From the NCBI GenBank assembly GCA_945900705.1, contig CAMDKJ010000003.1:1-44697 (forward strand): a DNA stretch of 44,697 bases, given 5' to 3'. The DNA is from Bifidobacterium breve. Lineage in GTDB: Bacteria; Actinomycetota; Actinomycetes; S36-B12. Below the pieces are notes generated by a model that did no database searches, was not told where the DNA came from, and worked only from the letters and a program-made list of their open reading frames with translations. Shown one piece after another: positions 44,344-44,697 of the stretch (position 1 is its first letter; each line of letters opens with the position of its first letter). A program made the position numbers and the translations under genes.

Positions 44344-44469
44344 TTACGCATCAAACACATCACAAGCCACAACTTTCGTTCCTTCACCTGCCAAGCTAAA
44401 GCTGTCGGCCGCGCCAAGGCGAGGTGGGCCACCGGTGACGATGGCTACCTTGCCTTCCAACTTTCCCAT
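44344..44469 (-). pseudogene. Truncated short-chain dehydrogenase (N-terminal fragment)
   Basis: MGKLEGKVAIVTGGPPRLGAADSFSLAGEGTKVVACDVFDA* matches the SDR beta1-alpha-beta2 region, then stops. Confidence 0.65.
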
Positions 44470-44697
44470 AATAACCCCCCGTCGAAATCCCGATATCTCT
44501 TGCAAAATAAGGCTTTTTTCTACCTGATGTCATGGGGATTAGGTCATACCCACTCATGACCACTCATAACCAAACTACGCAGCGGAAGTGGTCGCCAGCG
44601 AAAATTAATCCAAGTTCGCGGCCAATTCTTTGGTGGTCGATGTGCTGGCGTGACAAATGTTAAACGTGGTGCAACAAATAAAAATATTTTTAAAATA

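Noticed and set aside
44281-44400. Plus-strand peptide FITNIWLPKRATDLLRINSTLRIK as another gene remnant
   Set aside because: No confident family match from inspection; left for a database search.

Overview
The window is a 44.7-kb segment of an actinobacterial chromosome of moderate G+C. Most of it is a conserved core-gene block read mainly on the minus strand: argS-lysA-hom-thrC-thrB-rho-rpmE-prfA-prmC-tsaC-glyA-wecA-atpI-atpB-E-F-FH-A-G-D-C, followed by pduO, murA, a MeaA/ethylmalonyl-CoA mutase-like gene, nucS and a tandem 3-hydroxyacyl-CoA dehydrogenase fusion. The right end has a cold-shock gene, YihY, CDF, tRNA-Arg(CCG), SMR, a YhhQ-type queuosine-precursor transporter, a secreted formamidase-like protein, tgt, an FMN hydroxy-acid dehydrogenase and pirin. 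The least explained part is a ~2-kb composite repeat array (about 1703-3657) between a surface acyltransferase and the core block. It holds five copies of a ~123-bp module, whose substitutions look codon-structured on the minus strand, and four copies of a hairpin-rich module. Two units also carry a tRNA-like fold, one intact and one decayed. I recognise no known family for the array, and it is the best candidate for something undescribed. Secondary points are mycobacterial-type ATP synthase hallmarks, an Asp-type (fosfomycin-insensitive type) MurA, gene remnants (aquaporin C-terminus, SDR N-terminus), a perfect operator palindrome before pirin, and a tRNA placed directly upstream of an SMR gene. 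All family assignments and comparisons come from sequence reading and memory; no searches were run.
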